Source of the DNA: Vibrio harveyi NBRC 15634 = ATCC 14126 = KCTC 12724
Lineage (GTDB): Bacteria > Pseudomonadota > Gammaproteobacteria > Enterobacterales > Vibrionaceae
NCBI RefSeq assembly: GCF_001591145.1
Contig: NZ_BCUF01000006.1
Location: 1-64,000 of the forward strand
DNA length: 64,000 nucleotides
Direction: 5' to 3'
The notes under the pieces were generated by a model. It did no database searches. It saw only the letters and a list, made by a program, of their open reading frames with translations, and was not told the origin of the DNA. Shown in pieces: positions 17,641 through 25,741 of this stretch; position 1 is the first letter of the stretch, and each line of letters opens with the position of its first letter. A program made the translations under genes and the position numbers.

Positions 17641-18772
17641 GAGCGGCTCCCATCATCATGCTGTTGTCGATGATTTCTTCATTCAGTTCGACACCATCAA
17701 GCACTTCCACATTAATTCCATCCGATAGTCCGAGTTTGACTGGTTGTGAGTGGAAACCTTGTTCAGAAGTGTCTGGGATCAAAACGCTTGGTGTATCGCC
17801 ATTAAACTGAAGCGCACGCTCTGGCAGTGTTAAAACATTTTCTGATTTCTTTAGCGTGATTTTTGCCGTCGACGAAAAACCCGAGCGCAAACGCACTTCT
17901 TTCGGAATACTTAGTTCGCCCACTTCAACGCCAAAGCCATTATCGAAACTTTTCGCGGATGCGTTTCCAGCAGGTGAGTTTAAGTTCTCAGACTGAATGG
18001 CCACTTTAGTCAGCACTCCAGAGATCTCAACATCTGGATAAGGAGCGACAGTGATCACAACTGGCATGCCTGGGGAAAGCTGAGCAGCATCATGTTCACT
18101 CACGCTGCCTTTGAAAATCAGGCTATTCATATCAGCCAGTGACATCATTGCCGTTGCTTCTTGGCTTGATTGTGTAGAAATAATCGGCTCACCGACTTCC
18201 ACTTTACGGTTAAGAACAGTGCCATCAATCGGCGCATAAATGGTCGATGTCAAACGTGCATTCCCGATAGAGGCTTCGCCGCTACGAATCAACTCAAGGT
18301 TCTGACGTTTTTGCAATACATTCGCTTGAGCAGACTTAACCGCTGATCGCGCACTCACATACTCGTCATAGTTTTTAGGAATGATGTCCTGTTTGACCAA
18401 GCTCTCTAGGTTAGCAAGCTTTTGTTTGGCTGATTCAAGATCCGCTTCACTGCGCATCAAATCGGTAGACGCATCCGTCAGTGCTTGAGGTGTCGGGTTA
18501 GGACGCACCTTAATCAAGGGTTGCCCTTGCTTTACTTTTTCGCCGACGTTGACATAGATTTCACCAACGATACCGTCAATTTGTGACTTAATAGAAACCG
18601 AGTGCGCTGGAACAATATTACCAACAGCGACCGCTTGTTTTTCAATGGTTCCTTTTTCCACCGCTAGAGTTGGAAACGCTTCCGGCTGAGCCGAAGATTG
18701 CAGATAGTAATACGCACCGCCACCGAGCAGCGCAACGCTCACAGCAGAGACAAGCCAAGTTTTTGCCATCAT
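17633..18772 (-). CDS. Periplasmic adaptor (MacA/HlyD-like) of the ABC exporter
   Basis: This membrane fusion protein of 379 residues has an N-terminal signal anchor (about residues 5-25), a lipoyl-like half (VSIKSQIDGIVGEIYVNVGEKV), a helical hairpin (about 90-165) and the matching second half (STIYAPIDGTVLNRKVEVGEPI). Beta-barrel and membrane-proximal domains follow. It is the first gene of the five-gene operon. It would connect the permease pair to the TolC-like channel. Upstream, 373 bases separate it from a divergent TetR gene, which probably controls it. Confidence 0.9.
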   Translation of the reverse strand: MMAKTWLVSAVSVALLGGGAYYYLQSSAQPEAFPTLAVEKGTIEKQAVAVGNIVPAHSVSIKSQIDGIVGEIYVNVGEKVKQGQPLIKVRPNPTPQALTDASTDLMRSEADLESAKQKLANLESLVKQDIIPKNYDEYVSARSAVKSAQANVLQKRQNLELIRSGEASIGNARLTSTIYAPIDGTVLNRKVEVGEPIISTQSSQEATAMMSLADMNSLIFKGSVSEHDAAQLSPGMPVVITVAPYPDVEISGVLTKVAIQSENLNSPAGNASAKSFDNGFGVEVGELSIPKEVRLRSGFSSTAKITLKKSENVLTLPERALQFNGDTPSVLIPDTSEQGFHSQPVKLGLSDGINVEVLDGVELNEEIIDNSMMMGAAHG

Positions 18773-19107
18773 TGATACCAGTTATTGTTGTGTAGTCTTG
18801 TGACCATCTCGTGAACACAAAGTTCTAGGATAATATCGGCTTTAATGTAGGATATTTGTCATATTTGGTATGGCTATGTAATCACTAAAAGACAATAGCC
18901 GGAGTGAATCGCTGAACTTGGCGTAAAGTACCACCAATACTATTAAATACGGGCAAGCCCACGAGATGAAAGCCACCCACTACCGCTTTGATTTTGCAGT
19001 TTGGAAATGACTCAATGCTTTTTACTTCACTTCGAAAGCACCAACACTGCTGTTTTGATCCTGTTAAGACTTGACGGAAGATCAAAAAACACACTATCAT
19101 TCGCAAA
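18773..19107. other. Intergenic region between exporter operon and tetR
   Basis: No convincing gene lies here. A minus-strand frame of 91 codons overlapping it has no recognisable content and no ribosome binding site I trust. The region should hold the exporter promoter. Apart from the palindrome next to tetR I see no strong regulatory element. Confidence 0.5.
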
Positions 19108-19125
19108 ACTGACCAATTGGTCAGT
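19108..19125. promoter_or_regulatory. 18-bp perfect palindrome, probable TetR operator 1
   Basis: ACTGACCAATTGGTCAGT is a perfect palindrome ending 20 bases before the tetR start codon. The extension GGTCAGTCGGT recurs in the second operator-like dyad before the GNAT gene, which supports a shared binding protein, most simply the TetR regulator itself. Confidence 0.75.
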
Positions 19126-19145
19126 CGGTATTTAGAGCGAGTACT

Positions 19146-19685
19146 ATGGACAAAAGACAACAGATCATTGAAGTTGCAACGCAGTTATTTGCGGAACATG
19201 GTTTTGAGAAAACGCCCGTCTCCACCATTTGTGAGAAGGCTGAAATTTCAAAAGGCTTGGTGTTTCACCACTTCAAAAATAAAAACGAACTGTTAAGAGA
19301 AGTTTTTGTTCATATAACTCAGATTATCGAAGAAACAGATAAGAGTGATGAACACGTATCAGAGAATGACGATCGCTTAGAAGCAATGATCCACTCGATC
19401 TTCGATGGTATGACCGTTCCTGAACACCGCAAGATTTATCAGTTCAATTTTAGTGTGATGGTTCACCCGACCACCAGAGCGATTGTTGTCGATCTGATAG
19501 ACGAACGCTACCAAGGTTTACAAGTATCCACTGAAGAAGTTTTTCGCTCACTGGGGCACCCGAACCCTGTTGTCGTGACAAAAATGTTCATCGCGGAGAT
19601 CGATGGTATTGCCATGAACTATTTACTCAATGAGGACTTCCCTATCGAAGAAATCAGGCAAGAGTTCATCAAAAAGTACTGCTAA
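19146..19685 (+). CDS. TetR/AcrR-family regulator
   Basis: This 179-residue regulator has the TetR helix-turn-helix at residues about 5-50 (QLFAEHGFEKTPVSTICEKAEISKG, then LVFHHFKNKNELL) and a helical ligand-binding domain after it. The operator palindrome just upstream suggests that it represses its own gene. It is divergent from the five-gene exporter operon and followed by a GNAT gene with a related dyad, so all three units may form one regulon responding to a toxic small molecule. The ligand is unknown. Confidence 0.92.
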   Translation: MDKRQQIIEVATQLFAEHGFEKTPVSTICEKAEISKGLVFHHFKNKNELLREVFVHITQIIEETDKSDEHVSENDDRLEAMIHSIFDGMTVPEHRKIYQFNFSVMVHPTTRAIVVDLIDERYQGLQVSTEEVFRSLGHPNPVVVTKMFIAEIDGIAMNYLLNEDFPIEEIRQEFIKKYC

Positions 19686-19693
19686 ACCAACCA

Positions 19694-19726
19694 AAAATCA
19701 TGCACATCTCGTTGCGTGATTTTTTT
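19694..19726 (+). terminator. Terminator after tetR
   Basis: Arms AAAATCATGCA / TGCGTGATTTT (one G-U pair) are followed by a run of seven T. The next gene therefore probably has its own promoter. Confidence 0.75.
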
Positions 19727-19734
19727 GCTTGAAC

Positions 19735-19760
19735 CAACCGACTGCACGGTCAGTCGGTTG
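19735..19760. promoter_or_regulatory. Second TetR-type dyad before the GNAT gene
   Basis: CAACCGACTG and its exact complement CAGTCGGTTG are six bases apart. The right half shares GGTCAGTCGGT with the palindrome before tetR. It lies 33 bases before the GNAT start codon, in a promoter position. Confidence 0.65.
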
Positions 19761-19792
19761 ATAAATTAAATATAAAAACTAAGGAGAAACCA

Positions 19793-20302
19793 ATGAATAC
19801 ACCTTATCAAATTCAATACGAAGCGTTCGCGAAAGCCGGTGGGCTATATGATGAGAGACACGCCAAACTCTATGCAGAATTTGCCGACAATCTTATTGCA
19901 GATGGCAGCTTTTCAATCGTCTACGAAGGCGTAGCACACGCCTGCTATACCCCTATCGTGATTGACGCAGCACCACACCTAAAATGCTATGTACTTGCAC
20001 CACTTGCGGTACTACCTGAGTTCCAAGGCAAAGGTTATGCGACAAGATTGATGGAAGAAGCAGAAAAGCAGTTAAACGCTGACGTTATCTTTGTAATGGG
20101 CGATCCGATGCATTATGCGAATCGTTACAACACGACTCACAGCGTATTACTACCTGTACCGTCCAATGCGCCTTTAGATTGCTGGTTTGCACGAGAGTTA
20201 ACAGCAGACGCGTTAACTGGGGTTGGTGAGTCCACTTCATCCATCAAGGGACCTTTTTCTGATCCATTGATGTGGAGTCATCCAGACGAGCAAGTCGTCT
20301 AA
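19793..20302 (+). CDS. GNAT-family N-acetyltransferase
   Basis: This 169-residue acetyltransferase contains the acetyl-CoA loop motif LAVLPEFQGKGYATRLMEEAEKQL near residues 78-99, preceded by the beta-strand KCYVLAPL. AAGGAG stands at good spacing before the ATG. It resembles the YhbS-like group of GNAT enzymes, whose substrates are mostly unknown. Its promoter region contains a dyad related to the TetR operator, so it may be induced with the exporter, for example to modify the same toxic compound. That functional link is inference. Confidence 0.85.
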   Translation: MNTPYQIQYEAFAKAGGLYDERHAKLYAEFADNLIADGSFSIVYEGVAHACYTPIVIDAAPHLKCYVLAPLAVLPEFQGKGYATRLMEEAEKQLNADVIFVMGDPMHYANRYNTTHSVLLPVPSNAPLDCWFARELTADALTGVGESTSSIKGPFSDPLMWSHPDEQVV

Positions 20303-20320
20303 TATCAAAATCAATCTGTT

Positions 20321-20347
20321 ATGCCCAGAGCACATTGCTTTGGGCAT
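20321..20347. terminator. Hairpin between convergent genes
   Basis: Arms ATGCCCA / TGGGCAT extend through AGCA / TGCT with one internal mismatch. No strong T-run follows on either strand, so termination is uncertain. Confidence 0.4.
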
Positions 20348-20362
20348 GCGGTGTAACCCAAT

Positions 20363-20686
20363 CTATCTTAATAGGAGCATTGCAAGTGCACCGACCAATA
20401 CACCGAATACAAACATTCCTACACTAATTAATATAAGGTTAGGAGAATAGCTAAAAGATGAAGGTTCGTTACTCCCATAGTTATCAGGTTTAGCATTGAC
20501 CAAAAGTGCCGTGTATTCGGTATCAAATGCAGCCGCCAGAGAACGCCCCGTCTCCAAAGAAGCACTTCCGTGAAGCTCAACACGTTGTATGGTGCGTAAA
20601 CTTAACCCACAGATATCGGCGAGTTGTTGTTGGGTCCATGCTTTGTGCTGCCTTAGGTGGCGAATTTTTGAGGTATCTAATTGCAT
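20363..20686 (-). CDS. XRE-type regulator with C-terminal membrane anchor
   Basis: This 107-residue protein has an XRE helix-turn-helix at residues about 6-60 (IRHLRQHKAWTQQQLADICGLSLRTIQRVE) and a C-terminal membrane helix (about 82-105, GMFVFGVLVGALAMLLL). The longest frame starts at 20764 inside the upstream gene; the ATG at 20686, four bases after that gene's TGA and with AAAGGG upstream, is the likely start. A DNA-binding domain tied directly to a membrane segment is unusual for XRE proteins. The upstream co-transcribed membrane protein is its likely partner. Confidence 0.82.
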   Translation of the reverse strand: MQLDTSKIRHLRQHKAWTQQQLADICGLSLRTIQRVELHGSASLETGRSLAAAFDTEYTALLVNAKPDNYGSNEPSSFSYSPNLILISVGMFVFGVLVGALAMLLLR

Positions 20687-20690
20687 CCAT

Positions 20691-21059
20691 TCACCCTTTC
20701 CCACCAAAAAACACAGCGATAGTGACAAAACCAACAAGCAAACCACATGCAAAAGCAACACCAATGCCTTTGAGAATTTGGAGATGAGTTAGCCCAAATT
20801 CATACTCATCAATACTTCGATAACCCTTTTTTAGGAAGACCGTTATCATCCACTTACCGTTTAGGCAAATTTGGACTTCTAATTTCTCTCCTTCAATCTC
20901 AATCATATGACTGGATTTAAAGTACCAATTGGACTTTTGGGATACGAGTTCACCATCGACGTAAACCCACTCTTTGCCACTTAACATTGAGATTTGGACA
21001 GTAATGTCATGTCCTTTCCATTCAAAGTAGCTGGTTAAAATTGTTTTCCCTGTTTGCAT
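20691..21059 (-). CDS. Unknown protein with C-terminal membrane helix, partner of XRE gene
   Basis: This 122-residue protein is not recognised. Residues 1-90 look like a soluble beta-rich domain (KGHDITVQISMLSGKEWVYVDGE; LEVQICLNGKWMITVFLKKG), and residues about 95-117 form a membrane helix. The ATG at 21059 has AGGGA at good spacing and is preferred over the GTG at 21062. It precedes the membrane-anchored XRE gene by four bases. The pair may sense membrane or cytoplasmic conditions and regulate transcription from the membrane. That role is inferred only from the neighbour. Confidence 0.7.
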   Translation of the reverse strand: MQTGKTILTSYFEWKGHDITVQISMLSGKEWVYVDGELVSQKSNWYFKSSHMIEIEGEKLEVQICLNGKWMITVFLKKGYRSIDEYEFGLTHLQILKGIGVAFACGLLVGFVTIAVFFGGKG

Positions 21060-21251
21060 CACATATCCCTATTCATTCAATGATGTTCACATCGTGCCGC
21101 AAGATCGACACTATAAAAACGACGCACAGACGACAGTCGCCTTTTTGTCATGTGACACCATGGCGACAATGGTATGACAGTTCTTAATTTTCAATAAGTT
21201 AAGTAATCAACTTGAGGACAAACCTCTGCCGTCTCCGTGGTTCAATATCCA

Positions 21252-21662
21252 CTATTGCGGGCATAGAGAAAACAACTCTTGTTCTTCAGTTTGATATTCA
21301 GCCGCCTCTTTAGCGATAGCGATATTTTGCTTACTCGCCTTAAACTCAGAACCAGTGCCGGGCCAAAAATACCCTTGGTCATCATGACAGAGCACAATAA
21401 TCGATGCTGCAGCTCCTAAATTTGGCTCATCTCCCTTCGCTGCATACATTTTGAAAGATATGTGAGACGAAAAATTCCCTCGAATCTCTTCGAGTACGTC
21501 AGCTTGAATTTCGTAGTATGCATCAACACCTTGCTTTATTTCTTCAAAACTCGTGAGCCGTAAAACGGCGGAATACGGTGCTTGATTGATCGCAACTCTA
21601 AGTGGTTCTTTTACCATAACTTCTACCGCGATAAAAGCAATAAACCATAGCGTCCACTTCAT
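21252..21662 (-). CDS. Unknown exported or membrane-anchored protein
   Basis: This 136-residue protein starts with a short hydrophobic stretch (MKWTLWFIAFIAVEVMV), which could be a signal anchor, and continues as a soluble domain of mixed composition with two cysteines (near residues 108 and 134). I do not recognise the family. The Shine-Dalgarno AAAGGGG lies in front of the ATG. It is alone between the XRE pair and the methyltransferase gene. Confidence 0.6.
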   Translation of the reverse strand: MKWTLWFIAFIAVEVMVKEPLRVAINQAPYSAVLRLTSFEEIKQGVDAYYEIQADVLEEIRGNFSSHISFKMYAAKGDEPNLGAAASIIVLCHDDQGYFWPGTGSEFKASKQNIAIAKEAAEYQTEEQELFSLCPQ

Positions 21663-21764
21663 GCTTATCCCCTTTTAAACCGCATACTTAAACAGTCCTG
21701 CGGAAACATACTTAACGCAGGAAATACCGTGTATTCCTTCAGCACGCCTTGTTTATTTGATTGA

Positions 21765-22394
21765 TTAACTTGGCTTTCGTAGCTCTAAGAGCAGGTAACG
21801 GCATATATAACCTGCACCTGATGTATAACCGACAAGATTTTCAAGCGATACGACTTTAAGCCCTGTGTTTTGGCTGAACTCGCGAACTTCGTTCTCGGTG
21901 TAAGCGGTGTGTACGACTGTGCCACTGTAGGTGTTTCTCGGCAGATCTTTTCCATCTGGGTCGTGACATTGGAAACTGATAAAGCAACGCCCATCAGCAT
22001 TTAGCAGCTCAGCAATACATTGAAGTAGCGACTGGGGATCGACGAGAAATTCCGTGAATCCGAGAGCGGTAATGATGTCGAAGGTTTGATTGAAAAGTGG
22101 GGAAAAAGGTTGGTCAAGATCATGAACATTGACGCTTTGATATAAGTTGGTTTCGCGCGCTTTGTTCACCATATTGGAGGAGATGTCCAAGCCATGTAGA
22201 ACGACATCAGGGTAATGAGATTTTATGACTTCCCCGATGCTGCCTGTGGCGCAAGCCAAATCAAGGGCTGAGCCTTGCTGTAGATTGAGTGTTTTTAGCT
22301 TCCCGTCGACCCAACGTGGGCCAACATATTGGCTGTCTTCAATTAACTTTTGGTAGCGCTCAGATACTTCATCATACATTTTGGCAACGTCCAT
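21765..22394 (-). CDS. Class I SAM-dependent methyltransferase
   Basis: This 209-residue enzyme has motif I SALDLACATGSIGEVI near residues 52-67, the acidic motif II region VVLHGLDISSNMV, and post-I DIITALGFTEFL. The frame is open to 22445, but AAGGAGG stands before the ATG at 22394, which begins MDVAKMYDEVSERYQ as usual for this YcgJ/TehB-like group. The methyl acceptor is unknown; small molecules are most usual. It is a single-gene unit on the minus strand. Confidence 0.82.
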   Translation of the reverse strand: MDVAKMYDEVSERYQKLIEDSQYVGPRWVDGKLKTLNLQQGSALDLACATGSIGEVIKSHYPDVVLHGLDISSNMVNKARETNLYQSVNVHDLDQPFSPLFNQTFDIITALGFTEFLVDPQSLLQCIAELLNADGRCFISFQCHDPDGKDLPRNTYSGTVVHTAYTENEVREFSQNTGLKVVSLENLVGYTSGAGYICRYLLLELRKPS

Positions 22395-22501
22395 GATTCC
22401 TCCTTGAATTCTTGAACGCTTGCCAATGTAGCACGCCCTACTCACCTATACACTTATGTCCTTGTAAAAACGTGAAAAAAGTCGACGTGCTACGCATTGA
22501 T

Positions 22502-23014
22502 TTAAGCCATCCAGATCCTCGCTAAAATACCTACTGGTGTGGTAACACCCGTTGTAATTGAACTTACCTTCCCATCTTTTACAACATAGATAGTCGGAGT
22601 TACGCTAATGCTCCATTCTTGCATGATGGTGCTTTTGGGATCATTGACATTATCGAACTGGTAGTCTTTTGCCTGCATGAATTTTTGTACACGTTCTTCT
22701 GGACCAGAGGCACCAGAAACAGCAACGACTTCATAATAGTTGCTCAACCAACTCACGCTAGGGCTAACAAACTTACACGCAGGGCACCACGTTGCCCAAA
22801 AATACACGACAACAGGCTCGTCATGGCTTTTGGCAATCACATCGACGAACTCACCGTCCGCCATGATTGCACTAAGAGGCGGCGCATGCTCTTTGGGAAT
22901 GTCTTTGGTGCGGTACCAATCCATCGCGACCGATATAACAGTCACCATGAGGATGATTTGTAGCGCTTGACCAAGCCAATATTTCAGCGACTTGCGCTTT
23001 TTTACGGTGTTCAC
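22502..23014 (-). CDS. scsD: Periplasmic thioredoxin-like protein (ScsD/TlpA type)
   Basis: This 170-residue membrane-anchored thioredoxin has an N-terminal helix (about residues 12-28), then a TlpA-like domain with the active site FWATWCPACKFVSP and the cis-proline loop SVTPTIYVV. Its start overlaps the stop of the DsbD-like gene by four bases, so the two are co-translated. In the Scs (suppressor of copper sensitivity) system, ScsB passes electrons from the cytoplasm to periplasmic thioredoxins such as ScsC and ScsD. A ScsC-type disulfide isomerase gene is not present beside it. Confidence 0.82.
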   Translation of the reverse strand: MNTVKKRKSLKYWLGQALQIILMVTVISVAMDWYRTKDIPKEHAPPLSAIMADGEFVDVIAKSHDEPVVVYFWATWCPACKFVSPSVSWLSNYYEVVAVSGASGPEERVQKFMQAKDYQFDNVNDPKSTIMQEWSISVTPTIYVVKDGKVSSITTGVTTPVGILARIWMA

Positions 23015-25122
23015 TTAATCACACCTCCGCTTGCTTGCTCAATGGCTTTCACCACAACATCGTCAGTCAAAATCACTGGTAAAGGAATACCTTCTGGTGC
23101 AGCAGGACCATAAACTATGTTGAATGGCACACCAAAACGACCATGTGCTCTTAAGAAATCGGTGACTGAACTATTAGGATGCGTCCAGTCGCCTTTTAAC
23201 GTCGCAACATTAGGGCTTTGCAGCAATGAGTAAACTGGATCTTGCCAGATCACACCGATCTTGTTGGCTTTACAAGTGACACACCAGTCAGCAGTCACAT
23301 CCACAAATACTACGCGACCATTTTTCACGTGTTCCGCAATCGCTTCATTCGATAACTTTTCCCAAGCCAAGTCTTCAGGCAATGGGGTTGCCCAATGATT
23401 CGCTGTCATGCTGCCTAGCATCAGTCCACCAGCGATTAAGATGAGCGATGCCGTACCTGACACTGCCAGCGCTTTGTTACCGTAGACTCGCTTGACACGC
23501 GCCATAATAACGATGAATGCAACCAAGCCGATTAAGATGACCCAAAATACTGGTAAGTGATTCGCCATCAATGACAACAACCATGCACTGGTTGCCAGCA
23601 TCATGATGCCGAATACGATTTTCACGACATTCATCCACTGCCCTGGCTTTGGTAACCTCAACGCGATACCCGGGAAGATAGCGACTAAGATCCAAGGCAG
23701 TGCCATGCCTAATGCCAGTGCGGTGAAAATAGCAAACAGCGTTGCTACGTCCGCACCCAGTGCAAACGCAACGGCGGTACCTAAGAAAGGCGCAGAACAA
23801 GGCGTTGCAAGCAGAGTCGCGAACATTCCTTGCACGTAGTGTCCAAATAGCGAGTTATCGCCCTTCGACGCTAGCCAAGTATTCGTACCTGAAGACAGGC
23901 GAATTTCAAACAAACCAAGCATGTTGGCGCCAAATAATCCGGTCACCAGCAGCATTAAGCCTAAGAACCAAGGGCTTTGGAATTGCACACCCCAGCCGAT
24001 AGCATTACCTGTCAGCTTCAACACTAAGATAAACCCAGCCAAAAGCCAGAACGAAGTCAGAATACCTAACGAAGAAGCGATGAATTGAGTGCGAATTTGG
24101 CGACGTTCAACACCTTGTGCGGCCACAATGCTGCTTAACTTCATACCTAGTACTGGTAGTACGCAAGGCATGATATTCAGAATCAAGCCGCCTAGTAGCG
24201 CAAACAAGAATATGTTCACCAGTGAAGTGGTTGGCAAAGCTTGCGTGATAACACCCGCTTTTGCTTGCGCGGTTTCTTGCGCCAGTAGGTTGTTATCTTT
24301 GATTGAGACGTAAAGCGATTGGTTATCCAGTTCTACGTCACCCAACCAAGTATTCACTAAATAGTTTGCGGTAAGCGTATTGCCCTCTTGATGCAGCCCT
24401 TCCAACTTGAAGCTGTAATCGCTCGTTGTTTCATCGACACCATCGACTAACACTTCTGGCTTCTGCCATCCTTGTGAGTTGGTCAGTTTGATTTGCAACT
24501 TAGATTGGCTCGCATCCCAGTTTGCTTGCGTAACTTCAACAAAAGGAGAAGGCTGAGGCACACTGCTCACTGCTTGCGCGTAAGTAAACATCACTCCTTC
24601 ATCAACTTGTAAGTCGGAAGGTAGGAAAGACAGTTGAATGCGATAATCCGTCAGGACACAAATGGTCGTGCACGAAGACAGTGTCAGCGTCGCATCAATC
24701 GTCACTGGTTTATTCATGTCTTCGACGTGCAACGTCATTGGGAAAACGGTGTCACCTTTATAACCCAGCGTTTCAATACCAAGCAGTTCGTATTTCTGCG
24801 GGTACGGCCATTGCCAATCCACTTTGGTTAGGTTTTGTGATTTTTCCCAATCAATAGAAGGCGCGACGCCACCTTCACCCGGTGAACGCCAGTAGGTTTT
24901 CCAATCGCCGGTGAGTTTGACATCAAGATAACCAGTAAGTGTGTTGGTATTGGGATCTTGTTGTCCGGTAAGTACAAAGCGCGTCTGTACAGGTGGATGT
25001 TGAGGGTTGGTCAGCCACCCGGTGTCTGTCGTCTGTGCTTGGGCAAATAACGAGAATAAGCTCAGCGCTAACGTCATGAAGATCATAACCGCAGCTTGAG
25101 TTGTTTTTTTAATGTGGTTCAT
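23011..25122 (-). CDS. scsB: DsbD/ScsB-type thiol electron transporter
   Basis: This 703-residue protein has a signal peptide (about residues 1-30) and a large periplasmic domain with a cysteine pair (SSCTTICVLTD, near 152-159). Eight or so membrane helices follow, with the two cysteine motifs PCVLPVLGMKL and ATPCSAPFLG, and a C-terminal thioredoxin domain has ADWCVTCKANK. This is the layout of ScsB, larger in its N-terminal domain than classical DsbD (about 570). It moves reducing power from cytoplasmic thioredoxin to periplasmic partners and helps against copper or oxidative damage. It overlaps scsD downstream, and a small membrane protein precedes it. Confidence 0.88.
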   Translation of the reverse strand: MNHIKKTTQAAVMIFMTLALSLFSLFAQAQTTDTGWLTNPQHPPVQTRFVLTGQQDPNTNTLTGYLDVKLTGDWKTYWRSPGEGGVAPSIDWEKSQNLTKVDWQWPYPQKYELLGIETLGYKGDTVFPMTLHVEDMNKPVTIDATLTLSSCTTICVLTDYRIQLSFLPSDLQVDEGVMFTYAQAVSSVPQPSPFVEVTQANWDASQSKLQIKLTNSQGWQKPEVLVDGVDETTSDYSFKLEGLHQEGNTLTANYLVNTWLGDVELDNQSLYVSIKDNNLLAQETAQAKAGVITQALPTTSLVNIFLFALLGGLILNIMPCVLPVLGMKLSSIVAAQGVERRQIRTQFIASSLGILTSFWLLAGFILVLKLTGNAIGWGVQFQSPWFLGLMLLVTGLFGANMLGLFEIRLSSGTNTWLASKGDNSLFGHYVQGMFATLLATPCSAPFLGTAVAFALGADVATLFAIFTALALGMALPWILVAIFPGIALRLPKPGQWMNVVKIVFGIMMLATSAWLLSLMANHLPVFWVILIGLVAFIVIMARVKRVYGNKALAVSGTASLILIAGGLMLGSMTANHWATPLPEDLAWEKLSNEAIAEHVKNGRVVFVDVTADWCVTCKANKIGVIWQDPVYSLLQSPNVATLKGDWTHPNSSVTDFLRAHGRFGVPFNIVYGPAAPEGIPLPVILTDDVVVKAIEQASGGVIK

Positions 25123-25188
25123 AGTGATTCCTAGTTAAAAACAAGTGTAGAAATTACTGACGGAAAAATACTCGTCAGAAATCACTTG

Positions 25189-25620
25189 TTATTCACGGAA
25201 TACACATAGGGTGAGATGGACCCGATACTTATGGATTATCGGTTCTGTCCATTGCCTTTGGTTAGCAAATGCGCAGCAGCGCCACACGGCTAATACGAAG
25301 AGACCAATAAACAGTACAACAACCATGGTTTCCAGTTGCTGTTGAGCAAATTGAATCAGTTTTTCAGATAACTCACATTTACCCGTATCGTGCCCACTGT
25401 CGGCTCTCTCAATCTTTGTGACATCATTAACTCGCCCCCCATCAACCAACACCGAGGTCGTGTTCGAGTCATATTGCATGGCGCAACTGAACATCAAGCC
25501 GGAGTTTTTCAACAGGCACACCACAATCACCCAGCCAATCAAAGCTAGGAGCCATTTCCCTTGATGTTGGGATGCAGCAGATTGTGAAGTGGATGCAAGC
25601 ATATTCGTTTTGATTGTCAA
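25189..25620 (-). CDS. Small membrane protein preceding scsB
   Basis: This 143-residue protein is not firmly recognised. Two membrane helices (about residues 24-44 and 96-116) enclose a periplasmic loop with a cysteine (GKCELSEKL), and a further cysteine lies in FSCAMQYD. The C-terminus (HKYRVHLTLCVFRE) resembles copper-associated small membrane proteins as far as I remember. It sits 66 bases upstream of scsB on the same strand, where other Scs loci have scsA, so it likely belongs to the same transcript. The frame could start a few codons in (MLAS). Confidence 0.55.
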   Translation of the reverse strand: MTIKTNMLASTSQSAASQHQGKWLLALIGWVIVVCLLKNSGLMFSCAMQYDSNTTSVLVDGGRVNDVTKIERADSGHDTGKCELSEKLIQFAQQQLETMVVVLFIGLFVLAVWRCCAFANQRQWTEPIIHKYRVHLTLCVFRE

Positions 25621-25741
25621 TCGTTGGCGGGAATCATACGCAAGTTTATATAAACCTCAAGTGGTATGAATTTTCTGCGCCGCTCTCATTGGTAGCTAAT
25701 TATGATAGTCTTATGACTACCATTTCCGTAAATAATTCAAC

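Noticed and set aside
18885..19160. Minus-strand frame of 91 codons between the exporter operon and tetR.
   Set aside because: It overlaps the tetR start and its operator, has no recognisable domain and no ribosome binding site.
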